Shown here: piece by piece, positions 8,722 to 16,696 of the stretch
Layout of the letters: each line of letters begins with the position of its first letter
Position numbering within the stretch: the stretch's first letter is position 1
Source of the DNA: Opitutales bacterium
GTDB taxonomy: Bacteria > Verrucomicrobiota > Verrucomicrobiia > Opitutales > JABSRG01
Assembly (NCBI GenBank): GCA_013215165.1
Contig: JABSRG010000031.1
Coordinates: forward strand, 1 to 40,142
DNA: 40,142 nt
Reading direction: 5' to 3'
Program-made: the position numbers and the translations under genes
The notes under the pieces: model-generated
The model's input: only the letters and a program-made list of their open reading frames with translations
Databases searched by the model: none
What the model was told of the DNA's origin: nothing

Positions 8722-10617
8722 ATGACAGACCTCTCTATACTTTCTGCCAGCGTCTTGTTGACCATTGCCGTCATTCTATCATTGGCAGGTTGGGGCCGTC
8801 TCACCGGCAGGGCATTGAAAATAGTGGTGCCCTGGGCTCAGGCTCCAACACTGGGCATGGCCACGGTGCTGCCATTGGGCGGCCTCTTGGCTTGTTTTGA
8901 AATCGCATATCCTCCGTCAATCTATGCTCTGCTGTTTGTTGGGCTTTTGGCGAGTGTAGGAGCGGCTTTACGTCATTCTGGGAACAACGGCTTTCCGCGA
9001 CTATCCGCTCTATCCTGTGTCTCCGCTGTTATGGTGATAATCAATCTAATCTTTTACCATAACCCCACCGCCTTCAATCCACAGGATGACCTGCTAAAGT
9101 ATTTTAATTACCCAACGATTCTTGCAGAGACAGGCACCTTAGCACCCGGCCCATTCGATAGCCTGGGCAGCGAAACACTGGGCGGCATGACTATCTTGCA
9201 CAGCTTCACGGCAACAATCTTAGGGAGCCGTTCACTCCTGCTCTTCGATAGTGTCATAGCTTATGCTTGTTGTCTGGCCCAGATTATTTGGCTCACCAAG
9301 CGAGTTGGGCTAGGGCATTGGATACGCTGGGGCATAGTGCTACTTTTTGGGATTGCTGACCCCATGTTAGTAAACATTTCACCGATGTATACCACTAGCA
9401 GCCTGCTCTTATTATCGGTCTCTATTCCGGTGATCGACCCAAAATACTCAGCTAGTTCGTGGATAGCTGTCGCGTTGCTCTCCGTCATCTACGCTGCCAT
9501 GGTCGTGATCAAAACATCGGCGGCACTCTATGTGCCTTTTCATTTTACCGCGTTGTTTATCATTTGCCTGTGGCCTGAGCGAAAACATCAAGCGTCGCTT
9601 ATCCAAAAAGCCATTCGGCTAATATCTGCAATACCCATAAGTTGCTTCGTAGCAAGCCCATGGTTTTTACTGTATAGCAAAAACCTCTTGATCGCTTTTA
9701 ATCCAAGAAAGTCTGAGACTATCTTCGGAACTGAGGTCATTCATTCAACAAGGGCGCCCTGGACTGATTTTTTCCGATTTGAGGCACTCGATTTTAGTTT
9801 TGGCGTATCGCCTGTACTGTTCCTTCTACTTTTGCTGGGGGCATTCATTTCGCTCATTGCACTGTGGCAACACCAGCATAGCGTTCAAAAAGGCTTGCGA
9901 GCGTTTCAGGTCAGTAGCATCGTTTTTATTCTAATTAACGTATTCCTTTTTTCGCCCCAAACCGTCGGCGTGGACAGTGGTTTCCGCTACACCCTACCGA
10001 GCTTGCTGTGTTTAATCGTGGTTTCGGGACTAAGCCTCAAAAACGCTCGTACAGGTCTGCGGCGAATAGTCTACGCTGTCGGTATCGCCTGCGTCTTACT
10101 TTTCACACATTCTTATGTTAAACGACTTAGCCACTACTCCGAGTGGGGAAATGCTTTGGCTATTAGTAATCCGGAGGTGACGCGCCAGGCAACACAGGCT
10201 CTCCTCCGCGAAGATCAACTAACCTATTGTCTCCAACTCCAGCAGTTGAGCGCTGAAAGTTCTAAAATCCTGGTGTATGGCCCGTCGCAATTTCACTTCG
10301 ATTATAAGCGTAATGAGATCTGGAATGTGAATCTAGCGGGATTGAGTAACCCATGGCTGAGTTTCCCCTTTTCTGGTTCCTTAGACGAGCGCATGGCATG
10401 GCTAAAATATACCGGCATCGAATACATAATCTGGCAATCGGGTGGCACCGCTTCGATCAAAGTGTTGGAAGGAGTGTATCAAAGTCAGCCGCCTCGACGT
10501 GCTACGATTGCTAAAAAAGCTATTATCCTTACCGAGACGCTGACACAGATCGCCGAGATGCCGGGTATCCTGACCATACACAGCGATCCTGTTTCCAAAG
10601 TTTACAAAATTGATTAA
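8722..10617 (+). CDS. Polytopic membrane protein, GT-C glycosyltransferase-like
   Basis: A 631-residue protein with some ten or more predicted membrane segments and a C-terminal soluble tail of about 140 residues. An acidic pair in the large first loop (NPQDDLLKYFNYP, about 117-129), followed by GSETLGGMTILHS, is the kind of motif that carries the catalytic aspartate in GT-C enzymes, but I do not recognise a named family. It starts at an ATG at 8722, divergent from the GT-C-like gene at 6737-8614. Its stop codon (10615-10617) abuts the stop of the minus-strand methyltransferase gene with no base in between. The context, next to a nine-gene glycan operon, supports a role in cell-surface glycan assembly. 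Confidence 0.7.
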   Translation: MTDLSILSASVLLTIAVILSLAGWGRLTGRALKIVVPWAQAPTLGMATVLPLGGLLACFEIAYPPSIYALLFVGLLASVGAALRHSGNNGFPRLSALSCVSAVMVIINLIFYHNPTAFNPQDDLLKYFNYPTILAETGTLAPGPFDSLGSETLGGMTILHSFTATILGSRSLLLFDSVIAYACCLAQIIWLTKRVGLGHWIRWGIVLLFGIADPMLVNISPMYTTSSLLLLSVSIPVIDPKYSASSWIAVALLSVIYAAMVVIKTSAALYVPFHFTALFIICLWPERKHQASLIQKAIRLISAIPISCFVASPWFLLYSKNLLIAFNPRKSETIFGTEVIHSTRAPWTDFFRFEALDFSFGVSPVLFLLLLLGAFISLIALWQHQHSVQKGLRAFQVSSIVFILINVFLFSPQTVGVDSGFRYTLPSLLCLIVVSGLSLKNARTGLRRIVYAVGIACVLLFTHSYVKRLSHYSEWGNALAISNPEVTRQATQALLREDQLTYCLQLQQLSAESSKILVYGPSQFHFDYKRNEIWNVNLAGLSNPWLSFPFSGSLDERMAWLKYTGIEYIIWQSGGTASIKVLEGVYQSQPPRRATIAKKAIILTETLTQIAEMPGILTIHSDPVSKVYKID

Positions 10618-11250
10618 TCAGGAAGCAATCGGACGACACAAAACCATCGTCCACGGTAATGGCCGCGAGCATGCGACTCGTTCAAACCCTCCGGCTTCGA
10701 GCCATTTTTGAAACCCTTTGCTGGACCAATGGTTCAAATGTCCGGGGGTATTTCCAAGTGCTGCCCAATACTTGAATCGAGCCATATTCAGCAGACGCCA
10801 GATCGGTTCACGCGGCACGGATAGTAGATATAACCGCGCATTGAGCTGTCTGAGTTTGGAAAGCGCCGCCTGCGGATCAGGCACATGTTCGAGCACTTCG
10901 CAGCAGATTATCAAGTCTGCATGGTCCTCAGGCTCTGCCAATGCTTCGACTGGCTTCTGCACTAAGGTAAGTCCGTCCTGATCGCCCAAGGCATCTTTGG
11001 CGATTTGTAACGTGTCGCTACTGAGATCTGTTCCTCGGACTGCAATTCTCGGATACCGCTCTAGCACGAATGCCAACATCCGACCCTCACCACATCCTAC
11101 CTCATGGACACTCTTGGGCTGAGCGATCTTTAAATACCTTAAAAAACTCTCGTCGAAGCCGCTCACCAATGCCCGAGATATCGGGTTGTTGAGATTTGAC
11201 TTATCCTCAACATTTCCAACCACCGTTCCATTTTCTCTTCGAATACTCAT
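10618..11250 (-). CDS. Class I SAM-dependent methyltransferase
   Basis: The ATG at 11250 gives 210 residues. A longer open frame to 11604 would overlap the GtrA gene and has no plausible N-terminus. Motif I is VHEVGCGEGRML (about 50-61). It is followed by an acidic loop VRGTDLSSD (about 75-83), the motif ADLIICCEVLEHVPDP (about 111-126) and LYLLSVPREPIW. It resembles Methyltransf_11/UbiE-like small-molecule methyltransferases. It is the last gene of the minus-strand glycan operon, five bases after the GtrA stop, so a sugar or lipid-linked glycan substrate is likely (inference). Confidence 0.85.
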   Translation of the reverse strand: MSIRRENGTVVGNVEDKSNLNNPISRALVSGFDESFLRYLKIAQPKSVHEVGCGEGRMLAFVLERYPRIAVRGTDLSSDTLQIAKDALGDQDGLTLVQKPVEALAEPEDHADLIICCEVLEHVPDPQAALSKLRQLNARLYLLSVPREPIWRLLNMARFKYWAALGNTPGHLNHWSSKGFQKWLEAGGFERVACSRPLPWTMVLCRPIAS

Positions 11251-11255
11251 CTCGT

Positions 11256-11627
11256 TTACTTGGGTGAGAAAATCCACTTTACCACAGAATACCGGACCAC
11301 AGCGAAGAGCAAAACATTGCATGCTTGCACGATGAGGAAATGAATCTCTAGCAGCGCGGTTATCAGGCTGTAGACTCCAAGGTCGACAAACCGGATAAGA
11401 ACAGACGTTCCAGTGAACAAACCGATTTGCTTTACGACAGTTCCTGGTTCCGAACCTGGAAATACAATGACACGACAGACCACGAAGTTGATACTGAGCT
11501 GAACTCCTAAGGCTACTGCGTAGGCGATCGGAAACGGCCATCCCAAGAGTTTGACCAAGGTAGCATTGAGGCACAAAGCGACGATAAATCCAGGCACACC
11601 CCAAATCAAAAACCGCAACACAGCCAT
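11256..11627 (-). CDS. GtrA family membrane protein (putative lipid-linked sugar flippase), copy 2
   Basis: A small four-helix membrane protein of the GtrA type. Family features include the early proline-rich helix (FLIWGVPGFIVALCLN), SINFVVCRVIVF in the middle and a C-terminal VVRYSVVKWIFSPK. GtrA proteins are thought to flip polyprenyl-phosphate-linked sugars made by a partner GtrB. I use the ATG at 11627 (123 residues), which leaves 23 bases after the GT2 gene. An upstream in-frame GTG at 11693 would give 145 residues and a 43-base overlap. It directly follows the GtrB-like GT2, its natural partner, and precedes the methyltransferase by five bases. Confidence 0.8.
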   Translation of the reverse strand: MAVLRFLIWGVPGFIVALCLNATLVKLLGWPFPIAYAVALGVQLSINFVVCRVIVFPGSEPGTVVKQIGLFTGTSVLIRFVDLGVYSLITALLEIHFLIVQACNVLLFAVVRYSVVKWIFSPK

Positions 11628-11650
11628 ACCCCAGCGGACGGATGGTGAGG

Positions 11651-12601
11651 CTACCGCTCGCGTGCTGCTGACTCCAACTTCGATATCCTCCACTGGTTGC
11701 GCTCTAAGAGATTACGATTCACTGCAATGAGATCGGCAAGCACCCCCGCGATCAGCAGGACACAGCCAGATATCAAAAGGATGGCCGCTAGAATCAACGA
11801 CTGGATATGCCCCTCATCATCACCCAACAGGTAGAAGGCTACAAATCGCAATCCTAACAAAACTCCTGGAGTCGCGCATACCAATGCCAACAAAGCGAAA
11901 AACCTGAGCGGCTTGTAGGTCACGAAAATCCGGAAAATCGTATGGATCGACTTCAGCACATATGACGGAATGCTCTTCACAAGGCGGGACCTGCGAGTAG
12001 GGCCGTTAACGCGCACGGGGACAGACTCCATGGGGATGCGCACATGCCCAGCCTGGATGATCGTTTCGAGAGTGTATGTATAATCACCAAAAACACGCAA
12101 CCGCATGGCAGCCTCCCGCGAGTATGCTCTGAAACCACTGGGCGCATCTTGGATCTCGGTGTTACTCACCCACCGCACGACCCAACTCCCCAAGAACTGA
12201 AGGAATTTCTTTAACGGCGAAAAATGCTCGATCGACTCAATGGGCCGTTCTCCGATAACGATGTCTGCTTTTCCTGCCAAGATAGGTTGAGCAAGCTTCG
12301 GAATGTCTTCAGCGCAATACTGGTTGTCTGCATCGGTATTCGCGATGACATCGGCACCATATTCAATACAGCTGCGCAATCCCGTTTCAAACGCTCGGGC
12401 TAGTCCTAAGTTTTTCTTGTGCGATACGATATGGTCCACGCCAGCAGCACGAGCAACTTCCGCCGTAGCATCCTCACTCCCATCATCAATCACCAGATAC
12501 TCCACATCATCAAAGCCATCCACAGCGCGCGGCAAGGCAGCAACTGTCTCCTCGAGCATATTTGCTTCATTGTAGCAGGGAATTTGGATGATGAGCTTCA
12601 C
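11651..12601 (-). CDS. GtrB/DPM-like glycosyltransferase family 2 with C-terminal membrane segments
   Basis: A 316-residue enzyme starting at a GTG (12601). The GT-A domain spans about 1-230: IIQIPCYNEANML (4-16), VIDDGSEDAT (about 37-46), the metal-binding DTDADNQY-like motif NTDADNQY (about 88-95) and a later APSGFRAYSR. Two strong membrane segments follow (about 236-262 and 271-295). This layout matches polyprenyl-phosphate glucosyl/mannosyl transferases (GtrB, Dpm1 classes), which load one sugar onto the cytoplasmic face of the lipid carrier. The adjacent GtrA gene supports a GtrA-GtrB pair. A second enzyme of the same class is encoded at 18191-19129. Confidence 0.88.
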   Translation of the reverse strand: MKLIIQIPCYNEANMLEETVAALPRAVDGFDDVEYLVIDDGSEDATAEVARAAGVDHIVSHKKNLGLARAFETGLRSCIEYGADVIANTDADNQYCAEDIPKLAQPILAGKADIVIGERPIESIEHFSPLKKFLQFLGSWVVRWVSNTEIQDAPSGFRAYSREAAMRLRVFGDYTYTLETIIQAGHVRIPMESVPVRVNGPTRRSRLVKSIPSYVLKSIHTIFRIFVTYKPLRFFALLALVCATPGVLLGLRFVAFYLLGDDEGHIQSLILAAILLISGCVLLIAGVLADLIAVNRNLLERNQWRISKLESAARER

Positions 12602-12631
12602 ACCGATTTACTCGTCATATACGTTCGGGCC

Positions 12632-13039
12632 TTAATTCGCCTCCCCTGGAACCTCATTAGGAGACAAAGCCTGCTTGACAAAAACAAAGCGCACCAGGGC
12701 CACGGCCAAGGTGGCTAAAACCACACACCATAAAGCCTCTATATTAAACAGCTTAAAGAAAACGGAAAACAAGAGGTAATCGACGATTTTAAAAGCAATC
12801 ACGGTTTTAAAATAATCTCGCACTCCAAAAAGGCTGAAAGGAACGCGAAACGACCATCTGGCGTGAATCGCATAGGAGATAAAGAAGACCGCGATATGCA
12901 CAAATAAATAGGCCAGAAGTGGGGTAGCCGCGTTCAGGAGTAACCATGTAATGATCAACTTCAAACCCAGCACAGAAACGCTTCCTAAGGCATAGCGCAC
13001 CAAGGGGACGATGTGCTTATTGATCTGGCTCTTGTTCAT
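12632..13039 (-). CDS. GtrA family membrane protein, copy 1
   Basis: A 135-residue protein from the ATG at 13039. Four hydrophobic segments and the GtrA pattern are visible: LVRYALGSVSVLGLKLIITW at the N-terminus, FISYAIHARWSFRVPF in the middle and ALVRFVFVKQAL near the end. The open frame extends upstream to 13096, but that part lies inside the preceding gene and lacks family character. The start overlaps the end of the FrhB-like gene by 23 bases. Two GtrA genes with two GtrB-like enzymes in one operon suggest two separate lipid-linked sugars. Confidence 0.75.
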   Translation of the reverse strand: MNKSQINKHIVPLVRYALGSVSVLGLKLIITWLLLNAATPLLAYLFVHIAVFFISYAIHARWSFRVPFSLFGVRDYFKTVIAFKIVDYLLFSVFFKLFNIEALWCVVLATLAVALVRFVFVKQALSPNEVPGEAN

Positions 13040-14120
13040 ACTCGGGCCGTTTGTAGTGCATGAGTCCCTTAAACAGCACCACGTATGCAAAGACAAACGG
13101 GAAAGGCAGCTTCATAAAGCGCGCCAGCCAATTCGGATGCTTGGAGATCTTGTGATTAAGCAAGACGATGAAAGCTCCTAGGTAATCCCTAATAGTCGCT
13201 TTCGTCTGTATATCTTCGCGAATTTTGAAACCTAACAGGCGTCCGACTCGAGCCCGTGCCGTCACATTATAATGATAATTTACTGAGCGCGATTGGGCGT
13301 GATAAATCGTCTTTCGCGTCACCCTGTGTGCATCGATCAGTCCGTTATCCAGCATCTCCTGCATCACTCCCTCCGCCTTCTCACTCCGAGCAAGAAACGC
13401 TGAGGGTTTCACCGTCTCACCCTTCTTCTCGGGTAGCCACACATCTCCGGTGGAAAGGTCCGCATAGTAGCCGTAGTGGTCAAAGCAGTGTAGGCAACGG
13501 GACAAGGAGAGCACGTGCAAATTCTGATAATGGCTAAACTGCTGAAAAGGCATGCGCCGTTCCGAGCCGTCTTTCATCTTTATCACCATTTCGCCACGCC
13601 AGAGCCCTTGCCGGTAATAGAAACTATCGATTTCATCGAGCGGTATCCCATGCTTCGCCAAGACCATCTTCACTAACGTATCTTTGGAATTATGGCCGCA
13701 AAAGATGGAGATTTTAAAGGCTATCTTCTGGGCCAGTTCCTCGTTTTGCGCCATGCGTTTGCAGATTGTGTTTATCTGCGACGGTAGACCGACGACTCCC
13801 ACTTTACCGTCAAACTCTTTGATGAGTGAGAGCCCCTTCATCATGGGAATATCAAAGTACTTACTCGACTGCGAACGTTTCAGTTCATCAAAGCTCCTGG
13901 AGAGATAGATATCGGGCTGCCATGTTCCGTTCTCGATCCGCATCCCGCATACAAGAGCAGCGTCGATCTGGCCAGTTTCGAGGAGGTATTTAAACACCCC
14001 GGTTACAATGCCTCCCGATGCGGCATGTCTACGAACATCTGGATCGGTCATATGACCAATCCAAGCCTTGCGGAAGTCCCCGACCGGTGTGTCGAAATTT
14101 GGTTGGACCAGTCCTCTCAT
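13017..14120 (-). CDS. FrhB-like (coenzyme F420 hydrogenase/dehydrogenase beta subunit family) protein without N-terminal ferredoxin domain
   Basis: A 367-residue protein. It shows the family landmarks SGGIVTGVFKYLLETGQIDAAL (about 35-56), VGVVGLPSQINTICK (about 108-122), FCGHNS and the iron-sulfur/flavin-associated CLHCFDHYGYYADLSTGDVW (about 210-229). Full-length members usually begin with a CxxC-rich ferredoxin segment, and that is absent here: the frame starts right at the flavin domain and its ATG overlaps the upstream stop by four bases. Family members in polysaccharide clusters often sit beside pyruvyl transferases, as here. The likely role is a flavin-dependent redox step on a sugar or lipid-linked glycan; F420 need not be the cofactor. 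Reaction unknown. Confidence 0.82.
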   Translation of the reverse strand: MRGLVQPNFDTPVGDFRKAWIGHMTDPDVRRHAASGGIVTGVFKYLLETGQIDAALVCGMRIENGTWQPDIYLSRSFDELKRSQSSKYFDIPMMKGLSLIKEFDGKVGVVGLPSQINTICKRMAQNEELAQKIAFKISIFCGHNSKDTLVKMVLAKHGIPLDEIDSFYYRQGLWRGEMVIKMKDGSERRMPFQQFSHYQNLHVLSLSRCLHCFDHYGYYADLSTGDVWLPEKKGETVKPSAFLARSEKAEGVMQEMLDNGLIDAHRVTRKTIYHAQSRSVNYHYNVTARARVGRLLGFKIREDIQTKATIRDYLGAFIVLLNHKISKHPNWLARFMKLPFPFVFAYVVLFKGLMHYKRPEYEQEPDQ

Positions 14121-15328
14121 GAGCGCTCCTCCAAGCGACGCATCACCTCATCGAATTGAGATCGAGCTGAGCGCTGTGCCGCGGCGAGTTGATCTAAAAT
14201 CTTCGACCTGATCTCTTCTGCCTGAGACTCACAACGTTCGACCAAGTTCAGCACGCTAGGAGCGTCGAACGCCTGATAGGGAATACAAAATTCCTCCAGG
14301 CCAAAGGGCGCAAGGACTTCTCGATACTTGTGGCTCCATCCCACGACGGCCACTGGTCGGGCCGTCGCCAACGCTGCGATCAGTCCATGGAACCGACTGG
14401 TAAGCACCACCGAGCATTTGCCGATTTCTGCGCGAATCTCTTCAGAATCGAGGCCTGGCCCTAGCAGCGATGCCTCCACGCCCAGCTCTGACAAACGTCT
14501 CACAATCGGTTCGGCAACGACCGGATCATGGTTTCTTGGCCCGTTTCCATCGGACCTCCATGAATGAGTAATTACGCGGATCGTCCAACCCGCATCCGCC
14601 AGGGCCTTGGCGACGTCACAGAGGGTTGACTGATAATTCGCTACTTTTTGATCAACCACCAAGCTGGGAATAAGAGCTAGGGTTTGGGCCGATGGCACTT
14701 CTGTGATACCGGAACGATCTCCTAGCAAAAAGGCGATGTCTGCAGCTTCGATCAATCGCCGCTCAGATCCGCGCACGGGGAGTTCCTGGAGCATTGCAAG
14801 GGTCTGTGCACCGCGCGCCGCAGTAAATTCCATTCGGCCGAGAGTCCAACGAGCAAATGCACGATTTGGCCACTTCCTAAACGGACCCAAAGCTTGTGAT
14901 AGCTTAAAAACCGGCACTTGGTGCAATAAAAAGGGAAGCACCGAAAAGAGATTGAAAGGTAAGAACTTCAGACGGCTATCCATAAAGGACACACCAAAGA
15001 TATCAAAGACAGCATCGATAGTCAGCAAGCGGGTTATCGGTAGCCGATCAGCAATGACTGCCGGTTTCTTGAAAAAGGGTAACAGCTTCAAAAGTATTCC
15101 TATGGGGAGCCATTTCAGAACGAGCGTTTTAGGCGTTGCAGAGTGGATATAGACGTCCTTTCGACGCGGTAACGTCAGGTCTTCACTAGGAAAATAGGAG
15201 AGCACATGAATTACCGCACCTGGATAGCGTCTTTGCATCTGGATGATTGTACTCACCAGCATCGCCTCAGCTCCCTTGTTTCCAGAGAATGCCGCGCCAA
15301 CTATAGCAAAATGTGGTGGACTTTTCAT
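14117..15328 (-). CDS. Polysaccharide pyruvyl transferase family protein
   Basis: A 403-residue member of the WcaK/CsaB/PssM family, which transfers pyruvate from phosphoenolpyruvate to form pyruvyl ketals on surface glycans. It begins with FAIVGAAFSGNKGAEAML (about 7-24), the Rossmann-like N-terminal motif of the family. The C-terminal part has VVLTSRFHGLIAALATARPVAVVGWSHK (about 307-334), with the conserved R-F-H-G. Length is typical. ATGA overlaps at both ends (with the GT87-like gene upstream and the FrhB-like gene downstream) show a tightly coupled operon. Confidence 0.9.
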   Translation of the reverse strand: MKSPPHFAIVGAAFSGNKGAEAMLVSTIIQMQRRYPGAVIHVLSYFPSEDLTLPRRKDVYIHSATPKTLVLKWLPIGILLKLLPFFKKPAVIADRLPITRLLTIDAVFDIFGVSFMDSRLKFLPFNLFSVLPFLLHQVPVFKLSQALGPFRKWPNRAFARWTLGRMEFTAARGAQTLAMLQELPVRGSERRLIEAADIAFLLGDRSGITEVPSAQTLALIPSLVVDQKVANYQSTLCDVAKALADAGWTIRVITHSWRSDGNGPRNHDPVVAEPIVRRLSELGVEASLLGPGLDSEEIRAEIGKCSVVLTSRFHGLIAALATARPVAVVGWSHKYREVLAPFGLEEFCIPYQAFDAPSVLNLVERCESQAEEIRSKILDQLAAAQRSARSQFDEVMRRLEERS

Positions 15329-16650
15329 TTTAGACCTAAAGACGACTCAGGCTGCTCGGGATCATTTCTTCGAGTGAAAGCGACCCAAGCCTTTGCTTCA
15401 TCGAATAACCTCCAGAAAGACGGCGTTAACACATCGGCAGATAACCATGCTAAGAACGCAAACACCACCCATGCGGCTGTTTGTTTTAACACTGCCATAG
15501 CCACCAGATACTCTCCCGGGACACCTCCAGTCAATTGACCCGGAGCCACACCCAGAGTAACTCGCTCCAGGAAGAAAATCAGTGGAATGAGGATCAAGAT
15601 TCCCTGGCAGGCTCCAGTTCTGAAAGCATCAGAAGACTCCCTGCGGTTCACCTCCCATAGAAAAGGGATACAAGGCAAAAGATAGATCATCCGATAGCCC
15701 CAATTTCCCGCCAAAATGAAGCAAAAGCTGAAGATACTGCTGCCAAAAAGGAAATATCGCTCCTTCGTTGAAGCTACTAGGACTCGCTCAGGAGTTGGAC
15801 GAAATAGCATCCAGATACTGCCACCGATCACCGCGAGTATGAGTGCTACTCTCAGCACCAAAGCCAACGCACCATCTAAACCTAAGAGTTGGAAAACTAT
15901 TTTAGAACCGACAGCAAAGATACTCACAGGATCTGGCATGCGATCCTTCAAAAAAGCAATTTCTTCCCAAGAAATCCAGAGATACACTGCGAGCCAAAAT
16001 ACTCCCATAGCACAAAAAGCCAGGACTGCTCGCAAGGGGAGTCGTCCATAGAAAAACAGCACTAACAGGGCAAATGGGTAGTATTTCACAGGCGTCAGCA
16101 GCATAATCAAGACAGCGCACACGAACCCTACCCAGACACGTTCCCATCTAAGGATAAAAGGGATTGCAAATAACAGGCTATAGAGAACCAAATCGTCGTT
16201 GGCCCGCTCAACTCCCAAAAGAACTGGCGGCGAACACATCAATACAATGCCATAGAGCACCTCGCGTTTTCTCTCCGGTTTGAGCAATGCAAGGGTCAAT
16301 CCGAGGAAAGCGACGACCGTCGCAGTCCCTAGCACGAACACATGATCCAGGGTCAACCCCAGCTTACCCAGATGCAGGGGGTAGCTCGGTTTCGTGCTGA
16401 TTCGACGGAGCGGGTCGATCGGATTGGGTTCATTATAGATATCTAGACCGATCGCATAAGCCTGCATTGCTGCCAAACGACCCTTCATGTCAAGAAAAGG
16501 ATGTAAGTGCTCTCCTTCAAATAGAGGTCGGTCAAAATAGAGAGGTCCAATAGCCAGTCTCCACAAAGATGCTTGATTGAACAACGCCAGGACGACCCCG
16601 ACGCTCACGGCAACCAGTATCAACCATTTGAGATTCAGACTAGAATTCAC
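15325..16650 (-). CDS. GT87-like (DUF2029) polytopic membrane glycosyltransferase
   Basis: A 441-residue protein with roughly ten hydrophobic segments, starting at a GTG (16650). After the first helix the periplasmic loop includes MKGRLAAMQAYAIGLDIYNEPNP, the pattern seen in GT87 mannosyltransferases that use polyprenyl-phosphate mannose. A central ERANDDLVLYSLLFAIPF segment (about 148-165) also fits that family. Probable role: adding a lipid-carried sugar at the outer face of the inner membrane. The donor could be made by the operon's GT2 enzymes. Its stop overlaps the next start by four bases. Confidence 0.75.
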   Translation of the reverse strand: MNSSLNLKWLILVAVSVGVVLALFNQASLWRLAIGPLYFDRPLFEGEHLHPFLDMKGRLAAMQAYAIGLDIYNEPNPIDPLRRISTKPSYPLHLGKLGLTLDHVFVLGTATVVAFLGLTLALLKPERKREVLYGIVLMCSPPVLLGVERANDDLVLYSLLFAIPFILRWERVWVGFVCAVLIMLLTPVKYYPFALLVLFFYGRLPLRAVLAFCAMGVFWLAVYLWISWEEIAFLKDRMPDPVSIFAVGSKIVFQLLGLDGALALVLRVALILAVIGGSIWMLFRPTPERVLVASTKERYFLFGSSIFSFCFILAGNWGYRMIYLLPCIPFLWEVNRRESSDAFRTGACQGILILIPLIFFLERVTLGVAPGQLTGGVPGEYLVAMAVLKQTAAWVVFAFLAWLSADVLTPSFWRLFDEAKAWVAFTRRNDPEQPESSLGLK

Positions 16651-16696
16651 TCCAGAAATTACGGGGAAAATATGTCTATTCGGTCCCTCATTTCAC

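Noticed and set aside
11251-11604. Extended N-terminus of the methyltransferase frame
   Set aside because: The extension lies inside the GtrA gene, begins with TTG and has no domain; the ATG at 11250 fits the family and the operon spacing.
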